Shown: one piece after another, positions 51,678 through 60,562 of the stretch
Layout: each line of letters starts with the position of its first letter
Position numbering within the stretch: position 1 is the stretch's first letter
NCBI RefSeq assembly: GCF_004005565.1
Contig: NZ_SADD01000018.1
Location: 1-64,000 of the forward strand
Direction: 5' to 3'
DNA: 64,000 nucleotides
DNA from: Lujinxingia sediminis
GTDB lineage: Bacteria > Myxococcota_A > Bradymonadia > Bradymonadales > Bradymonadaceae
The notes under the pieces: generated by a model
The model's input: only the letters and a program-made list of their open reading frames with translations
Told to the model about the DNA's origin: nothing
Databases searched by the model: none
Translations under genes and position numbers: made by a program

Positions 51678-53612
51678 TCACTCCGCGCCGCACTGGGCAT
51701 CGAGCGGCGAGGGGTGAATCGACTGGCAGTGCCCCTGGTCGATGGAGCCGGGGATCCCGTTGAGTTGCACCGGCATAATACGATCCGAGTTCAGGCACGA
51801 GGTACCCATCCCGCTCTGGCAAGAGCCGACACTGACGTAGACCGTCCCCGACAGGCTCAGCGGCAGATTGAGCGCCCAGTTTCCTGTGGCATCACTCACC
51901 GTATGGGCCACCACCGGCCCCCAGGTAAAGGGGTCTTCCATGCCCGCCTCGCAGCTGCGCGCCGGGTAGCTCGAGTACACATACACCGGCACCCCGGGCG
52001 CCGGAGTCGTCCACCCGCCGAGCGAAACCGAGCTCTGCAGGCACGCCGTCTCTCCGGCGCCCAGCACCAGCGCATCGGCCTCAGCGCACTCGCCATCGCC
52101 ACACTCGGCCACAGTCGCTCCTACCGTGCTCGCCATACCGGAGGCGACCTGCCCCTGGCCGTCGAGCGCGCTCAACTCCAGCTCCGCATTGAGCGGAACC
52201 TCGATGCAGTAGCCGCCCTCACTATCGCTGACCGCCGAGAAGAACTGCGCACCCACCGCGCCCTCGTGCACCGCGTACACCGTGGCGCCCTCGACCGGAG
52301 CATCTTCGCTATTGAGCACCTCGCCACTGAGACAGGTCCCCTGGTCGAGAAGCTCCACAGTGACCTCCAGGCACTCCCCTTCGCCCTCGCCAGAGCAGCT
52401 CGCGGGAACATCACTTCCGCTCACCGTCACCGGACCACCGTCCTGGTAGAGGAAGTCAGCGTGGTAGGCCCCCACGTTCAGCGTGCCGTCGAGCAGAAAA
52501 TCCATGCACGCCTGCCCCTGAGCATCAGTGAGGCTCGTGCCGACCAGCGCCCCCTCAAAGTCCAGGCCATCGCCCTGCACTGTCGCCCCCGGGATGGGCT
52601 CGCCGGACTTCGCATCGACGACGGTGATGTTCACGCAGTTGCGCAGCGAAACGGGCTTATCAGCGTTCCACCAGCTGAAGTGCGTGGCGTCGCACTCCGC
52701 CAGACGTTGTATCCCCGCCTCGGTCACAGCGCACTCGCCCTCCTGCACCCAGCGGGCCTGCGCCAGGTCGAAATGCCAGAACTCAATGGCGTCGCCCGCC
52801 TCATAGGCTTCCAGGGCCTCAGGGATCACAAACTCCACGCGCGCCGACTCGCCATCGGCCAACTGCAACTTCTCGCCACCCTGCCAGAAGGAGATATCCG
52901 CCATCAGCACGCTCAAGATCGGCGTCTCCGGCCCCCCCCCTTCCGGAAGCCCGATAAGCGGCCCCGGCATAAAGCGGGCATCTTCGGTGGTCGGATCGAG
53001 CGAGGCAATCGTCGCCTCAACCTCTCCGTTCACCGGGTTGCCCTGACCGTCGACGAGGCTGTTGGCAGGCAGGCGAACCCGCACATTGCCGCGTGAGATG
53101 ACGGCGTCCGCATCGTGGTTAAAAACCTGCGCCGGCCCCAGGGGAAGGAGCCGAAGGATCGCATGGGCCTCAACCCCCTCCTCGGCCTGATGGACCGGGT
53201 AGTCCAGACTCGACGGCGCATATCCCTCGGCCTGCACCTGCGCCAGAAAACGCGCCGCAGCTTCCGGCGCGTCGAGCACCACCTCACCGGCCGCATCACT
53301 GAGCAGAACCTCCTCGCCATGACGCACCTGAGCCCCTTCGACCGGAAGCCCCGCCTTGTTAAGGATCTTCACCCGCAGGGCCATCGCCGACCGCGCGATG
53401 GGGTCTTCGGCATCGGCATCCGGCTCTTCAGCGTCCGGAGCGTCGGCGTCCTGATCGGCGGCGTCCTCGTCGGCGGCGTCCTGGTCGCCAGCGTCCTGCT
53501 CATCTTCGATCTGAGGGTCGTCCGGAGTATCGGAACACGCCGACGCTCCAGTCACCACCAGACCGCCCGCAAGCATCATCATCACCAGCCGTTTCATCAT
53601 CATCGCATGCAT
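51678..53612 (-). CDS. Large lipoprotein with carboxypeptidase-regulatory-like domains
   Basis: About 644 residues. The signal sequence (MMMKRLVMMMLAGGLVVTGASAC) has a lipobox GASAC. A highly acidic Asp/Ala/Glu linker follows. Then come Ig-like units resembling carboxypeptidase-regulatory (CarboxypepD_reg) domains: ALRVKILNKAGLPVEGAQVRHG, ITVVDAKSGEPIPGATVQGD, LSGEVLNSEDAPVEGATVYA, and a Cys-containing ending. No peptidase domain is present. Such proteins are structural or adhesive. Several adjacent ATGs (53597-53618) could start translation; the one at 53612 has the best SD spacing (GAGG). A frame extension to 53951 lacks support. Confidence 0.8.
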   Translation of the reverse strand: MHAMMMKRLVMMMLAGGLVVTGASACSDTPDDPQIEDEQDAGDQDAADEDAADQDADAPDAEEPDADAEDPIARSAMALRVKILNKAGLPVEGAQVRHGEEVLLSDAAGEVVLDAPEAAARFLAQVQAEGYAPSSLDYPVHQAEEGVEAHAILRLLPLGPAQVFNHDADAVISRGNVRVRLPANSLVDGQGNPVNGEVEATIASLDPTTEDARFMPGPLIGLPEGGGPETPILSVLMADISFWQGGEKLQLADGESARVEFVIPEALEAYEAGDAIEFWHFDLAQARWVQEGECAVTEAGIQRLAECDATHFSWWNADKPVSLRNCVNITVVDAKSGEPIPGATVQGDGLDFEGALVGTSLTDAQGQACMDFLLDGTLNVGAYHADFLYQDGGPVTVSGSDVPASCSGEGEGECLEVTVELLDQGTCLSGEVLNSEDAPVEGATVYAVHEGAVGAQFFSAVSDSEGGYCIEVPLNAELELSALDGQGQVASGMASTVGATVAECGDGECAEADALVLGAGETACLQSSVSLGGWTTPAPGVPVYVYSSYPARSCEAGMEDPFTWGPVVAHTVSDATGNWALNLPLSLSGTVYVSVGSCQSGMGTSCLNSDRIMPVQLNGIPGSIDQGHCQSIHPSPLDAQCGAE

Positions 53613-53974
53613 CATCATCCTCGTACTCAAGTCTGGGAGCCAGACCCCCTGCATCGCCGCCGGGGCCCGCTCCACGTTTGCGAAACGTCGATACAGTGTT
53701 GGCTTTTGCACAGTCGGTGCCAGACCACCGCCCGACACGCAAAAAACCACGCTTCCCCTCGAAATCAACGTTCTTCGCAACGATTGAATACGGGCGATCT
53801 TCACCTCGTCTCTCCTCTCCACCTTCACGATCGGAGTACGTGTTTTCCAACCACGACTAACCTTGCGGTCAATACACCCCGCCCCTCTACTCCACTCCGC
53901 CCCAGCTCCACGTCCCAGCGCAACGCCACCGCCCGGGATGGTGCCTTTCAAGCGCCCCGAACTCGCCCGAAACC

Positions 53975-54119
53975 CGGGGCAGCGCTACCGCGATTCCCTA
54001 TCGACGATGCCAGCCTCGTACTGAGCGCAAGAAACACCTGAGCGCAGCCAGGCCGACGACTGGCAAGGAGATAGGGATGACGCTGTAGTAGCGCTAGCGT
54101 CGGCCTGGCTGCGCTCGAC
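53975..54119. repeat. Family 2 elements, rearranged halves
   Basis: The right half of a family 2 element (CAGCGCTACCGCGATTCCCTA, then GACGATGCCAG) is followed by a left half (ACTGGCAAGGAG, ATAGGGATGACGCTGTAG). The two would pair (ATCCCTATC with GATAGGGAT) if joined in the normal order. In addition GAGCGCAGCCAGGCCGACG (54040-54058) and CGTCGGCCTGGCTGCGCTC (54098-54116) make a perfect 19-bp inverted repeat. It lies between the divergent lipoprotein and sulfatase-fold genes. The rest of 53619-54210 shows nothing. Confidence 0.8.
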
Positions 54120-54210
54120 ACTTCAATCGGAGCTCAAAGCGCGCTATGGATAAATCACGCAGCGACGTCCTGCGATGTCTTCCCCGCTCTCCCCCTGAAC
54201 GCACCGATCG

Positions 54211-56367
54211 ATGTCCCCACCCACTCCCACCTTCTGGCGAGATCTGACCCTCTGGAGCATCGGCGCCCTGCTCGCCGGCGCTCTCGGCGCGACCCTGGAG
54301 ACGGCCCTCACCCTCCTGAGCGCGTCCGGCTCGTCGTTGAGCGCGGCGCTGTTGACGTTGATCGCGACCACCGCCCTCTGGACCATCGGCGCCGGGCTGT
54401 GGGCACCTCTCTCAGCAGCGACGCTCTGGGCTTCCACAGGACGCCCCACCGCCACGGGGCTTCTGAACCTGGCGAGTCGCTGGACGAGACGAGTCTGGCG
54501 CGAGCGCGCCACGGCCGCCGATCACCGACGCGCCGCAACACTGATGAGTACCGTGGTAGCGCTGCCGCTCTTTGCCGCGTGCTCCATCGGCATCACCACC
54601 TACCTCATCGAACACAGAAACGGAGCGATGCTCATCGCTGCGACCTCACTGGTCGCACAGCTCCTGATCGCCGGCTCGCTCGGCATAGGAGCGGCCATGC
54701 TGCGGCGACTCCTGCTCGCTGCACTCAAACGCAGGCCCGCGGCGAGCCGCTTTTTCAACACGGCCTATATCAGTATCGCCACACTCACCGCAGGGCTGAG
54801 CGTGGCCCTGGCGGCCTCCTGGCGCTTGCGCCACACCCTGATGGCCATCGAAGGCCCCACCATCGCGCTTATCGGCCTGTCCCTGCTCCTTCATCCGGTG
54901 ATGGCCTTCTCGCTGCGTCAGCGCTCACCGGGCCGGCTTATCGGAGCGCTGGCGCTTACCGCGCCACTTATCGCGCTTCCGATCGCCGGCGTCTCCAGCC
55001 AGCTCCCGGAGACACGGCGTATGCTCGTCTTCCACGCCGAGACCTCTCGCTTTGTCCTGGATCTCTCCCAGCGCTACCTGATGCTCGACCGCCTCTTTCT
55101 AAACGGCGACTGCCCGGTACCGGGCCTGCTCACCCGGGAGGAGTTGCACGCGCATATCGACACGTGTCTCGATCCGGACTTCGACCGCCCTACCTCCCGT
55201 GAGGTGCTCCCCGAGGTTGAACGCCCCCAACTTAAGCAACGCCCTTCATTTGTGCTCATCACCTGGGATTCGGTGCGCGCCGAACGCCTGGGCTTCCTCG
55301 GGGGAGAGCGCCCCACCTCCCCCAACCTCGACGCCTTCGCCGCCGAGAGCGCGGTCTTCTCCCGTGCGTTCAGCCAGGACTCCGGGACCGGCCCCAGCCT
55401 CTGGTCGCTCTTCAGCGGAAAGACCCCCTTTCAAGTCGACCTCTCCGAAGGGCACCGATTTCCCCCGCTGATTGACGCGAGTGAACCTCTCCTCGCCGAA
55501 GTGCTCGTCGGCGAGGGCTACAACGCCGAGGCTATCCTCTGCGCCACGGTTTTTGATAGCCCGCGCTGGACGATTCGCCGCGGCTTTGAGCGCTTCGACA
55601 ACGTCTGCGGCGAACGCACGCATCGCCTGGCTCCCAACGTTACCCGGGAGGGTCAGAAAGCGCTGCGTCGCCTGGCCAGTCAAGACGAGCCCTTCTTAAT
55701 ATGGCTGCACTACTACGACCCGCACGCGCCCTACTTCGACCACCCCGACGTAGCATGGGGCGAGGAGCCTGTGGACCGCTACGACGAGGAACTTCGGTAC
55801 ACCGACGCGCAGATGGCCCCCATCCTCGATCTCATTCAAGACCTCGGGAAGAAGCGCCCCATCTACACCTTCTTCGGTGCAGACCACGGCGAAGCCTTTG
55901 GAGAGCACGGCCCCGATCCCCACGCCCGAAACCTCTACCGGGCAGTCACCCATGTCCCGCTTCTGATGCACGGCCCTCATATCGAACCGGCCCGCTACGA
56001 AGAACCGGTCGCCCTCAACGACATCTATCCGACCATGCTTGATCTGGCTGAGATTCCCATCCCCGAAGCACGCACCATGGTCAGCCAGCTCCCGACCCTG
56101 CTCGGCGCCCCACCCGACCACCAGCGCATGGTCTTTCAAGAGAACTCCTACTCTCGGCCCCGACGCCATACCCGCGCGGTGATCCGGGGCGACTATCAGT
56201 TCATCATGGACCTGACCGCCCGCACCGAAGAGCTCTACCACCTTAAGGACGACCCGATGGCTCGCCAGAACCTCCTCGGTCTGGGCCTTATCGAAGAACA
56301 CATTCTCCGTCAGGCCCTCACCCGCTTCCTGCTTACCTCCACCATCCCGGAGGGGCTCGACGACTGA
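54211..56367 (+). CDS. Membrane-anchored sulfatase-fold protein (alkaline-phosphatase superfamily)
   Basis: A 718-residue protein. The first 270 residues contain about seven membrane helices; the rest is a sulfatase-like domain (PSFVLITWDSVRAERLGFLGG, RPTSPNLDAFAAESAVFSRAFSQ, FFGADHGEAFGEHG). The position of the sulfatase Cys/Ser in the CxPxR motif reads GTGPSLWSL, giving Thr393 and no following Arg. A Thr nucleophile is typical of LtaS- and EptA-type phospho-transferases in this superfamily. It is therefore more likely a phosphate-group transferase or hydrolase acting outside the inner membrane than a sulfatase. Start ATG at 54211. Confidence 0.87.
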   Translation: MSPPTPTFWRDLTLWSIGALLAGALGATLETALTLLSASGSSLSAALLTLIATTALWTIGAGLWAPLSAATLWASTGRPTATGLLNLASRWTRRVWRERATAADHRRAATLMSTVVALPLFAACSIGITTYLIEHRNGAMLIAATSLVAQLLIAGSLGIGAAMLRRLLLAALKRRPAASRFFNTAYISIATLTAGLSVALAASWRLRHTLMAIEGPTIALIGLSLLLHPVMAFSLRQRSPGRLIGALALTAPLIALPIAGVSSQLPETRRMLVFHAETSRFVLDLSQRYLMLDRLFLNGDCPVPGLLTREELHAHIDTCLDPDFDRPTSREVLPEVERPQLKQRPSFVLITWDSVRAERLGFLGGERPTSPNLDAFAAESAVFSRAFSQDSGTGPSLWSLFSGKTPFQVDLSEGHRFPPLIDASEPLLAEVLVGEGYNAEAILCATVFDSPRWTIRRGFERFDNVCGERTHRLAPNVTREGQKALRRLASQDEPFLIWLHYYDPHAPYFDHPDVAWGEEPVDRYDEELRYTDAQMAPILDLIQDLGKKRPIYTFFGADHGEAFGEHGPDPHARNLYRAVTHVPLLMHGPHIEPARYEEPVALNDIYPTMLDLAEIPIPEARTMVSQLPTLLGAPPDHQRMVFQENSYSRPRRHTRAVIRGDYQFIMDLTARTEELYHLKDDPMARQNLLGLGLIEEHILRQALTRFLLTSTIPEGLDD

Positions 56368-56384
56368 AACCCACCGCCACCTCA

Positions 56385-56596
56385 CCCGCATAGCTCTTGG
56401 ACCTTGTTCGACTCCCGGACCTATCGACTTCCCGACCGAGAGTCGAACGACATCCCGACCACATCCCGACCGAGAGTCGAACGACATCCCGACCGACATC
56501 CCGACCGAGAGTCGAACGACATCCCGACCGACATCCCGACCGAGAGTCGAACGACATCCCGACCGAGAGTCGAACATCACCCTTTGTTTATGCGAC
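56385..56596. repeat. Family 1 composite element with expanded core
   Basis: The left arm begins CGCATAGCTCTTGGACCTTG and the right arm, read on the minus strand, begins CGCATAAACAAAGGGTGATG; both lead into a CGACTCYCGG core. Between them the phrase CCCGACCGAGAGTCGAAC is repeated five times at 23- to 37-base intervals. The two GCATAA ends point outward as inverted repeats. Confidence 0.85.
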
Positions 56597-56652
56597 GACT
56601 CGACGCTATCCCCCCCCTGACCGCCTTCGTTTTCTCTCTCACATTCGCTGCC

Positions 56653-57330
56653 ATGACCGAACAAAATCGCATCGTCTCACCAACCTTCCCTTACGACATG
56701 GTTCGCCTGGAAGACGGCACCAAAACTCGCCCCCCCGAGGGCTGGGCACTCCTGAAACCCGGGGACGCCACCCTCACTCGCCGTGTCAAAGCCGCTGGCC
56801 CCTCCTGGACCGTCCAGGAGAAGAAAGGCCGCAAGACCTTCTCCCATGGGGTCTGGGCGCCGGCCGACATTATCGAGCGCGAAACAGTGCGTCGCGAAGC
56901 CGAACAGGCCTCCCCCGCCTATCAGCGCCGCCTGGCCGCCGACCGCGCTCGACGCACCAAAAAACACGAAGAATACGCCGAGGATTTTGAGGCTGCCGTC
57001 TTCGATTTCCTCAACTTCCACAGCCGCTATCGCGACCTCGCCAGGGCCATGGCCACGGCTATCGCAGCTCACGCCACCCCGGTTGGAAGCGGCACCGTCG
57101 CCCGCACCAAACGCATCCCCATTGAGGAGCGCGCCTCCGCGGCCACCATCGCCTGGATGCGCCATCAGACCACCGCCTATGACGACATGAAGATTGCCCG
57201 CGTCAAAGGCAAACGCCGGGAGGTCCGTCGCGAGCTGGCCCAACGTTCCAGAGCCCTGCTCAACACCTACCGCAAAGGCGAAGACACCCCGGAGCGCTGC
57301 CCCCTCAAGCTCGCACTCGCAAAACTTTAA
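56653..57330 (+). CDS. DUF2293-domain protein
   Basis: A 225-residue soluble protein. The phrases WALLKPGDATLTRRVKAAG, GRKTFSHGVWAPADIIE, AAHATPVGSGTVARTKRIP and AWMRHQTTAYDDMKI follow the DUF2293 pattern closely, a basic family of unknown biochemical role. The C-terminus RRELAQRSRALLNTYRKGE is also typical. No signal peptide. The ATG at 56653 is chosen; upstream extension to 56404 lies in family 1 repeats and is rejected. The gene stands alone between the repeat and a gene-free segment. Confidence 0.88.
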   Translation: MTEQNRIVSPTFPYDMVRLEDGTKTRPPEGWALLKPGDATLTRRVKAAGPSWTVQEKKGRKTFSHGVWAPADIIERETVRREAEQASPAYQRRLAADRARRTKKHEEYAEDFEAAVFDFLNFHSRYRDLARAMATAIAAHATPVGSGTVARTKRIPIEERASAATIAWMRHQTTAYDDMKIARVKGKRREVRRELAQRSRALLNTYRKGEDTPERCPLKLALAKL

Positions 57331-57806
57331 ACCAACCCACAGTCGTACACCTCCCAACCCACAGTCGCACATCAACCAGCATTTATGCGGCAATGCGCAC
57401 CTTCACCCCCGACACGCATCGCCGCAATTCACCGGTTCTCCGCACATTTTCCCATCGCTTCCTCTACAACCAGACTCCCACACCCAAAAAACCACGCGCT
57501 CCCACCACCTCCGCACGCCATTCCCCTGAAAAACGTCCCCATCCGCAGCCACACGTCCCCAACCAACCCTCCACCCCACACAGAGCTCAGCCCTGAACGC
57601 CCACAACGCGCCAGAGCACAGAGTTTTTCATCTATCAGGTTTTTAACCTGCCGGAAGCGCGTCAGTAGCGCGCCTCTGAAGCCACATCCGCACAGCCTCT
57701 GAAGCAACGTCTGTAACGCTTCAGCCCCACCCTCGTCGACGCTATCACCGGAACGCAACGCCTCAGCCTGGCCTTACCTGTCGCCGGCGCCCCGCTCGCG
57801 CGCGAC
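57331..57806. other. Gene-free region with a family 1 remnant
   Basis: At 57345-57395, ACAGTCGTACACC and ACAGTCGCACATCAACCAGC precede ATTTATGCGGC, a degraded right arm of family 1. The remaining sequence is C-rich and has no supported gene. Confidence 0.5.
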
Positions 57807-58766
57807 TCAGCCTGCCAGCGACATCGGCTCGCCACACGCAGGCCTCATATTGGGTGCCAGTCCGGCCTCATTCGGGTCACGCTCACCACACTTCACCGGC
57901 GCATTCTGCTTAAGCCAGAGCGTGCCGTTGGGAAACACCACCCGCTTCTTACCCTGCACCCACCGCTCCCGCTGGCAGGCGTACGCTGCATAAAACGCCC
58001 GCTCCCTCGCGATCGCAGCCTGCATCACCTCGGGATTCTTCGTCGCAAAGCGCGGACGAATTCTCCCCGCCTCAGACTCAGTGGCGGGCCGAAACGTCGG
58101 CAACTTCGACAGAATATCCTCAATCCCCGCCACTCGCCGCTTCTCACGCTCCCTCTCGGCGATCAGCTCATCTTCCTTCTCTTTGATGCGCTTCTCAAAG
58201 TAGGCCACGAGCTCCTCAAGCGACATATGATCGTAGCCCGGCGGCCGTCTGGGCGTGAACTCGACAAACTCCGGCTGCCGCTTGCTATAGAAATCATCCG
58301 GCCGCCGAACCTTCACCGTCTTCTCCCAATCCGAAGGCCGGATCATAAAGCCCGGCCACTCCTCCACGCGGTCCACAAGCTCGGAGAGCACCGGGTTGAG
58401 CAGCGTGTAGAGCAACTTCTCCTCCATCGCCTCATGATCCAGGAGCACCGTGTCGCAATAGGGCTGCTCATCCCAGAAGTAGCCGCGCCTTCCCAGATCG
58501 GCGTTTCGCGCCCGGGCAAAACCGGCCATCGCATCACGCATAAAGCCGCTGCGTTTGGCCTTCGGATCGGTGACCACAATGTGCACATGGTTGGACATCA
58601 CCACCACCCCGTGCACCGAAACCCCGCTGCGCCCTGCGGAGCGCGCGATCTCGTAGTTTGCAATGGCGTTCATCGTGGCATCGGCACGCAGAAAAAACTG
58701 CCGATCCAGACAACGGCGCGTCATCATAGCGACCTGTTCTTCGACATGACGGCGAGGACGAGTCAT
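57807..58766 (-). CDS. RAYT-like (REP-associated) HUH transposase, Y1_Tnp family, copy 2
   Basis: A 319-residue paralogue of the product of 13746-14669, aligning from MTRPRRH to APVKC. VMSNHVHIVVTD supplies His60 and His62; Tyr120 in LLYTLLNPV is the likely nucleophile. The C-terminal domain (EEREREKRRVAG, RPRFATKNPEVMQAAIARER, VQGKKRVVFPNGTLWL) is shared with copy 1. Such proteins cut and join REP-type hairpin DNA rather than move their own gene. The ATG at 58766 follows GGAGAGCC. An IS256-family element has inserted 122 bases upstream of its start and may have separated it from its promoter. Confidence 0.85.
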   Translation of the reverse strand: MTRPRRHVEEQVAMMTRRCLDRQFFLRADATMNAIANYEIARSAGRSGVSVHGVVVMSNHVHIVVTDPKAKRSGFMRDAMAGFARARNADLGRRGYFWDEQPYCDTVLLDHEAMEEKLLYTLLNPVLSELVDRVEEWPGFMIRPSDWEKTVKVRRPDDFYSKRQPEFVEFTPRRPPGYDHMSLEELVAYFEKRIKEKEDELIAEREREKRRVAGIEDILSKLPTFRPATESEAGRIRPRFATKNPEVMQAAIARERAFYAAYACQRERWVQGKKRVVFPNGTLWLKQNAPVKCGERDPNEAGLAPNMRPACGEPMSLAG

Positions 58767-58888
58767 GAGGCTCTCCGGGCAAAGAGGGAAACGAGATCGG
58801 GACATCTCTGCCTGTTATCGAGAGCTGGCGTGCGATGTTGCGTGAAGGCTGAAAAAAAGTGGGGAACTGTAGGTGGGAGTGCGCCTCC

Positions 58889-60339
58889 GGGACTGTAAAA
58901 TATTTTGTGTAACTCGCAGGATTGATGCCCTCATCGATTCAACCCTGGAGTATGGAAGTGACTGAGAATGATAAGAAAAAGAAGCGCTACCCGAAGACGG
59001 CCAATTCGTTTCCGGAGCCCATTGACGAGTACCTGCGCGAGATTGCGAAGGCGGCTGCGGGCAAGCCGCTCTCAGAGAGCCTGAAGGCCGATGGGCCGCT
59101 CAAGCAGATGATTGGACGCTTTGTCGAGCTGGCCTATGAGGCCGAGATGGATGAGCACCTGGGCTATGAACGAAACGAGCGCGTCGAGGAAGAAGAAGGT
59201 GGAGTAAAACGGCGCAAAAACACCCGAAACGGGAGCTATCCCAAGACACTCAAAACCAGTCATGGGGCGACTACGGTTCGTGTCCCTCGTGATCGTGCCG
59301 CCAGTTTTGAGCCGCAGATTGTGCCCAAGTTTGCCGGTATTACAGACGAGGTCGAGGCGCGGATTGTCTCGATGTACGCCCGAGGCATGACCACTCGTGA
59401 CATCAACGAGCACGTGCACGAGATGTACGGCATTGAGACCAATCCGATGTTTGTGAGCCGGGTCGTTGAGAGGCTTGAGCCGGAGCTCAAGGTCTGGCGA
59501 AACCGGCCGTTAGAGCCTTTATATCCGATCGTCTTCATCGATGCGCTGCACCTGAAGGTGCGCCATAGCTACGGGGTTCGCCCCACGGCGACCTATCAGA
59601 TTTGCGGCTACAACGAGTCGGGTCATCTGGAGATTCTAGGACTGTATATCGCCCCGGAGGAGCATGGGTCTTCGGAGTCGGCGAGCTTCTGGCATCAGGT
59701 GCTTTTGGAGCTTGAGGGGCGCGGCGTGAAAGACCTTCTCATTGTCTGCGCTGATGGTCTCAAAGGACTAGAGCAGGCGGTTGGGGCGGTCTATCCCAAG
59801 GCGCGTTTTCAACCCTGTGTTGTTCATCTGGCGCGCAATAGTTTCAATGTCGTCAGCTATAAAGACCGTAAAGCCCTGGCGAAAAGTCTGCGCGCGATCT
59901 ACCAGGCTACGACCTCTGAGAATGCCGAGATTGCCTTTGCGGCGCTTCAAAACGACTGGGGACATCGATACCCGGGAGTAGTCGAGCAGTGGGAGAAAAA
60001 TCTGGTCCGTCTGGCGAGTTTGTGGAGCTACGGCAAGGATTTGAGAAAGCTCGTCTACACCACCAACCCGATCGAGAATGTGCATCGTCAATTGCGTAAA
60101 GTGACCAAGAGTCGCGGCGCCATGCCCAACGTCGACAGCGCCAAACGGCTACTGACTCTGGTGGCTATGAGGATCAATCAGAAGGAACAGAACAAATCCC
60201 GACCACGAACTGACTGGCGGAAAATTGTGTGTGAGCTGCACATCCACTTCGGTGACCGTCTGCCCCAAGAGTGGGGGCTTCGATTTTTAGACCACTGAGT
60301 CTGAGCCTGAAGTAGTTACACAAAATCTGTTGCACTCCC
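58889..60339 (+). mobile_element. Intact IS256-family insertion sequence
   Basis: A 1451-bp element. The left end GGGACTGTAAAATATTTTG and the reverse complement of the right end GGGAGTGCAACAGATTTTG match over 26 bp with a few mismatches. It is flanked by an 8-bp target duplication GCGCCTCC at 58881-58888 and 60340-60347. Between the ends lies one full-length transposase. Ends, size, and 8-bp duplication all fit IS256-family elements. The clean duplication suggests recent insertion. Confidence 0.93.
58925..60298 (+). CDS. IS256-family transposase
   Basis: A 457-residue DDE transposase. The acidic triad is visible: Asp in YPIVFIDALHLKV, Asp in LIVCADGLKGLEQAV, and Glu in TNPIENVHRQLRKVTK. CVVHLARNSFNVVSYKDRK is the typical C/DxxH segment. 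The protein is uninterrupted and so probably functional. The ATG at 58925 follows AGGA; an alternative ATG at 58952 follows GGAG. Codon use is less GC-extreme than that of neighbouring chromosomal genes, as expected of an acquired element. Confidence 0.97.
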   Translation: MPSSIQPWSMEVTENDKKKKRYPKTANSFPEPIDEYLREIAKAAAGKPLSESLKADGPLKQMIGRFVELAYEAEMDEHLGYERNERVEEEEGGVKRRKNTRNGSYPKTLKTSHGATTVRVPRDRAASFEPQIVPKFAGITDEVEARIVSMYARGMTTRDINEHVHEMYGIETNPMFVSRVVERLEPELKVWRNRPLEPLYPIVFIDALHLKVRHSYGVRPTATYQICGYNESGHLEILGLYIAPEEHGSSESASFWHQVLLELEGRGVKDLLIVCADGLKGLEQAVGAVYPKARFQPCVVHLARNSFNVVSYKDRKALAKSLRAIYQATTSENAEIAFAALQNDWGHRYPGVVEQWEKNLVRLASLWSYGKDLRKLVYTTNPIENVHRQLRKVTKSRGAMPNVDSAKRLLTLVAMRINQKEQNKSRPRTDWRKIVCELHIHFGDRLPQEWGLRFLDH

Positions 60340-60369
60340 GCGCCTCCTGCCCATCTACCGAAAAACCGG

Positions 60370-60475
60370 CGATCAACCGCATAAATACTCGACCTTGCAC
60401 GACCCCCGGTCGTTCACAACCACCCGGCCAAGATCCGACCCGGGGTCGTACATCGCCCTTTATCTATGCGCCCCA
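60370..60475. repeat. Family 1 paired element
   Basis: Left arm CGCATAAATACTCGACCTTG then GCACGACCCCCGGTCGTTC; right arm on the minus strand GCGCATAGATAAAGGGCGATG then TACGACCCCGGGTCGGATC. The CGACCCCCGGTCG and CGACCCGGGGTCG cores are self-complementary. The two arms form an inverted pair 106 bp across, just outside the IS256 element. Confidence 0.88.
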
Positions 60476-60562
60476 TTCATCATTTAACTCCACTCCGCCC
60501 TGCTGCACTCCATGCCCCTGACGATCCGCGACACCATCACCCCCACGCCCACAAACGCTCTA

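Noticed and set aside
53262-53951. N-terminal extension (to 53951) of the large lipoprotein
   Set aside because: The lipoprotein signal begins at 53618-53597; upstream residues look like translated noncoding DNA.
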